A stretch of 21,722 nt of DNA. Source: an uncultured Sphingomonas sp. (GTDB taxonomy: Bacteria > Pseudomonadota > Alphaproteobacteria > Sphingomonadales > Sphingomonadaceae). Both the position numbers and the translations under genes were made by a program. The DNA is taken from assembly GCA_946482655.1 (NCBI GenBank), contig CAMLSA010000056.1, positions 1 to 21,722 on the forward strand, given 5' to 3'. The notes under the pieces are model-generated. The model worked only from the letters and a program-made list of their open reading frames with translations. It ran no database searches and was not told where the DNA came from. Below are positions 21,386 through 21,722 of the stretch, in pieces (position 1 is the first letter of the stretch; the number at the start of each line of letters is the position of its first letter).

Positions 21386-21722
21386 TCGGGCGGCTGATCC
21401 ACTGGTCGGTGCAGAACCGCTTCTTCGTCGTGCTCGGCGCGCTTGCGCTGGTGTTCGCGGGGCTTTGGGCGGTTCGTTCGACACCGATCGACGCCTTGCC
21501 GGACCTGTCCGACACGCAGGTCATCATCCGCACCTCGCTCCCCGGCCAGGCGCCGCAGATCGTCGAGAACCAGGTCACCTATCCGCTCACCACCACCATG
21601 CTGTCGGTGCCAGGCGCCAAGACGGTCCGCGCCTACAGCTTCTTCGGCGATAGTTTCGTCTATGTGATCTTCGAGGACGGCACCGACCTCTATTGGGCGC
21701 GCAGCCGCGTGCTCGAATATCT
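21382..21722 (+). CDS. cusA: CusA/CzcA-like heavy-metal RND pump, 5' part only
   Basis: The first 113 codons of a heavy-metal RND transporter are visible before the window ends; the family is about 1,030-1,070 residues. It begins [20 protein letters not shown] with the first membrane helix, then [20 protein letters not shown], the hallmark opening of CusA/CzcA proteins, followed by [20 protein letters not shown] and [20 protein letters not shown]. The start is GTG 21382, overlapping the adaptor stop (GTGA), with no ATG nearby. Residues that separate Cu/Ag from Zn/Co pumps lie downstream, so copper specificity is inferred from the CusF fusion and the neighbouring copper genes. Confidence 0.94.
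   Translation, partial: MIGRLIHWSVQNRFFVVLGALALVFAGLWAVRSTPIDALPDLSDTQVIIRTSLPGQAPQIVENQVTYPLTTTMLSVPGAKTVRAYSFFGDSFVYVIFEDGTDLYWARSRVLEY

Overview
The window is GC-rich, with dense, overlapping genes and protein sequences typical of the sphingomonads (Alphaproteobacteria, Sphingomonadaceae). This assignment is inferred from gene style: an HWE-type histidine kinase, a FATGUY-type receiver protein, a CopAB pair, an ArsH/ArsN2-containing ars operon and an IS481-type transposase start. No rRNA, tRNA or CRISPR array was seen. It reads as an accessory metal-resistance island (copper, arsenic, copper/silver efflux) assembled by transfer, with several decaying genes and one insertion-sequence remnant.

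Layout. (1) 1-2816: a scrap of a glutathione S-transferase gene, then a minus-strand operon of a Baeyer-Villiger-type flavin monooxygenase and a short-chain dehydrogenase. (2) 3047-5919, minus: copA (multicopper oxidase) and copB (outer-membrane copper resistance protein), translationally coupled. Upstream of copA lies a decayed small reading frame on the plus strand (6012-6280). (3) 6322-8909, minus: a membrane-bound double-PAS HWE histidine kinase followed by a stand-alone receiver protein. (4) 9083-10696, plus: a broken acr3-arsH pair, with acr3 lacking its 5' end and arsH carrying a frameshift and a nonsense codon. (5) 10963-11241: the start of an IS481-family element preceded by a perfect 36-bp palindrome. 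(6) 11379-14903, minus: the main ars operon arsR-arsC(LMW-PTP type, frameshifted)-arsC(glutaredoxin type)-acr3-arsN2-arsH, whose acr3 and arsH are inverted relatives of the broken pair. (7) 15023-17748, plus: a Cu(I) P1B-ATPase with its CueR-type regulator, driven from a CueR-like box between arsR and the ATPase. (8) 17787-21722, plus: two small secreted Met/Cys-rich proteins, then cusC-, cusB- (fused to a CusF domain) and cusA-like genes; cusA runs off the window.

How they work together. Copper is handled in three layers: cytoplasmic export by the ATPase under CueR, periplasmic oxidation and sequestration by CopA/CopB, and trans-envelope export by the Cus-type RND pump with small periplasmic metal-binding proteins. 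Arsenate is reduced by ArsC, arsenite is exported by Acr3, and ArsN2 and ArsH extend protection towards organoarsenicals; ArsR senses arsenite. The ars operon appears autoregulated through an operator lying on the arsR -10 region, and its arsR transcript looks leaderless. The points most worth following up are the inverted decaying ars duplicate, the frameshift in the first arsC, the IS palindrome that buries the transposase ribosome-binding site, and the two unrecognised small secreted proteins between cueR and cus.
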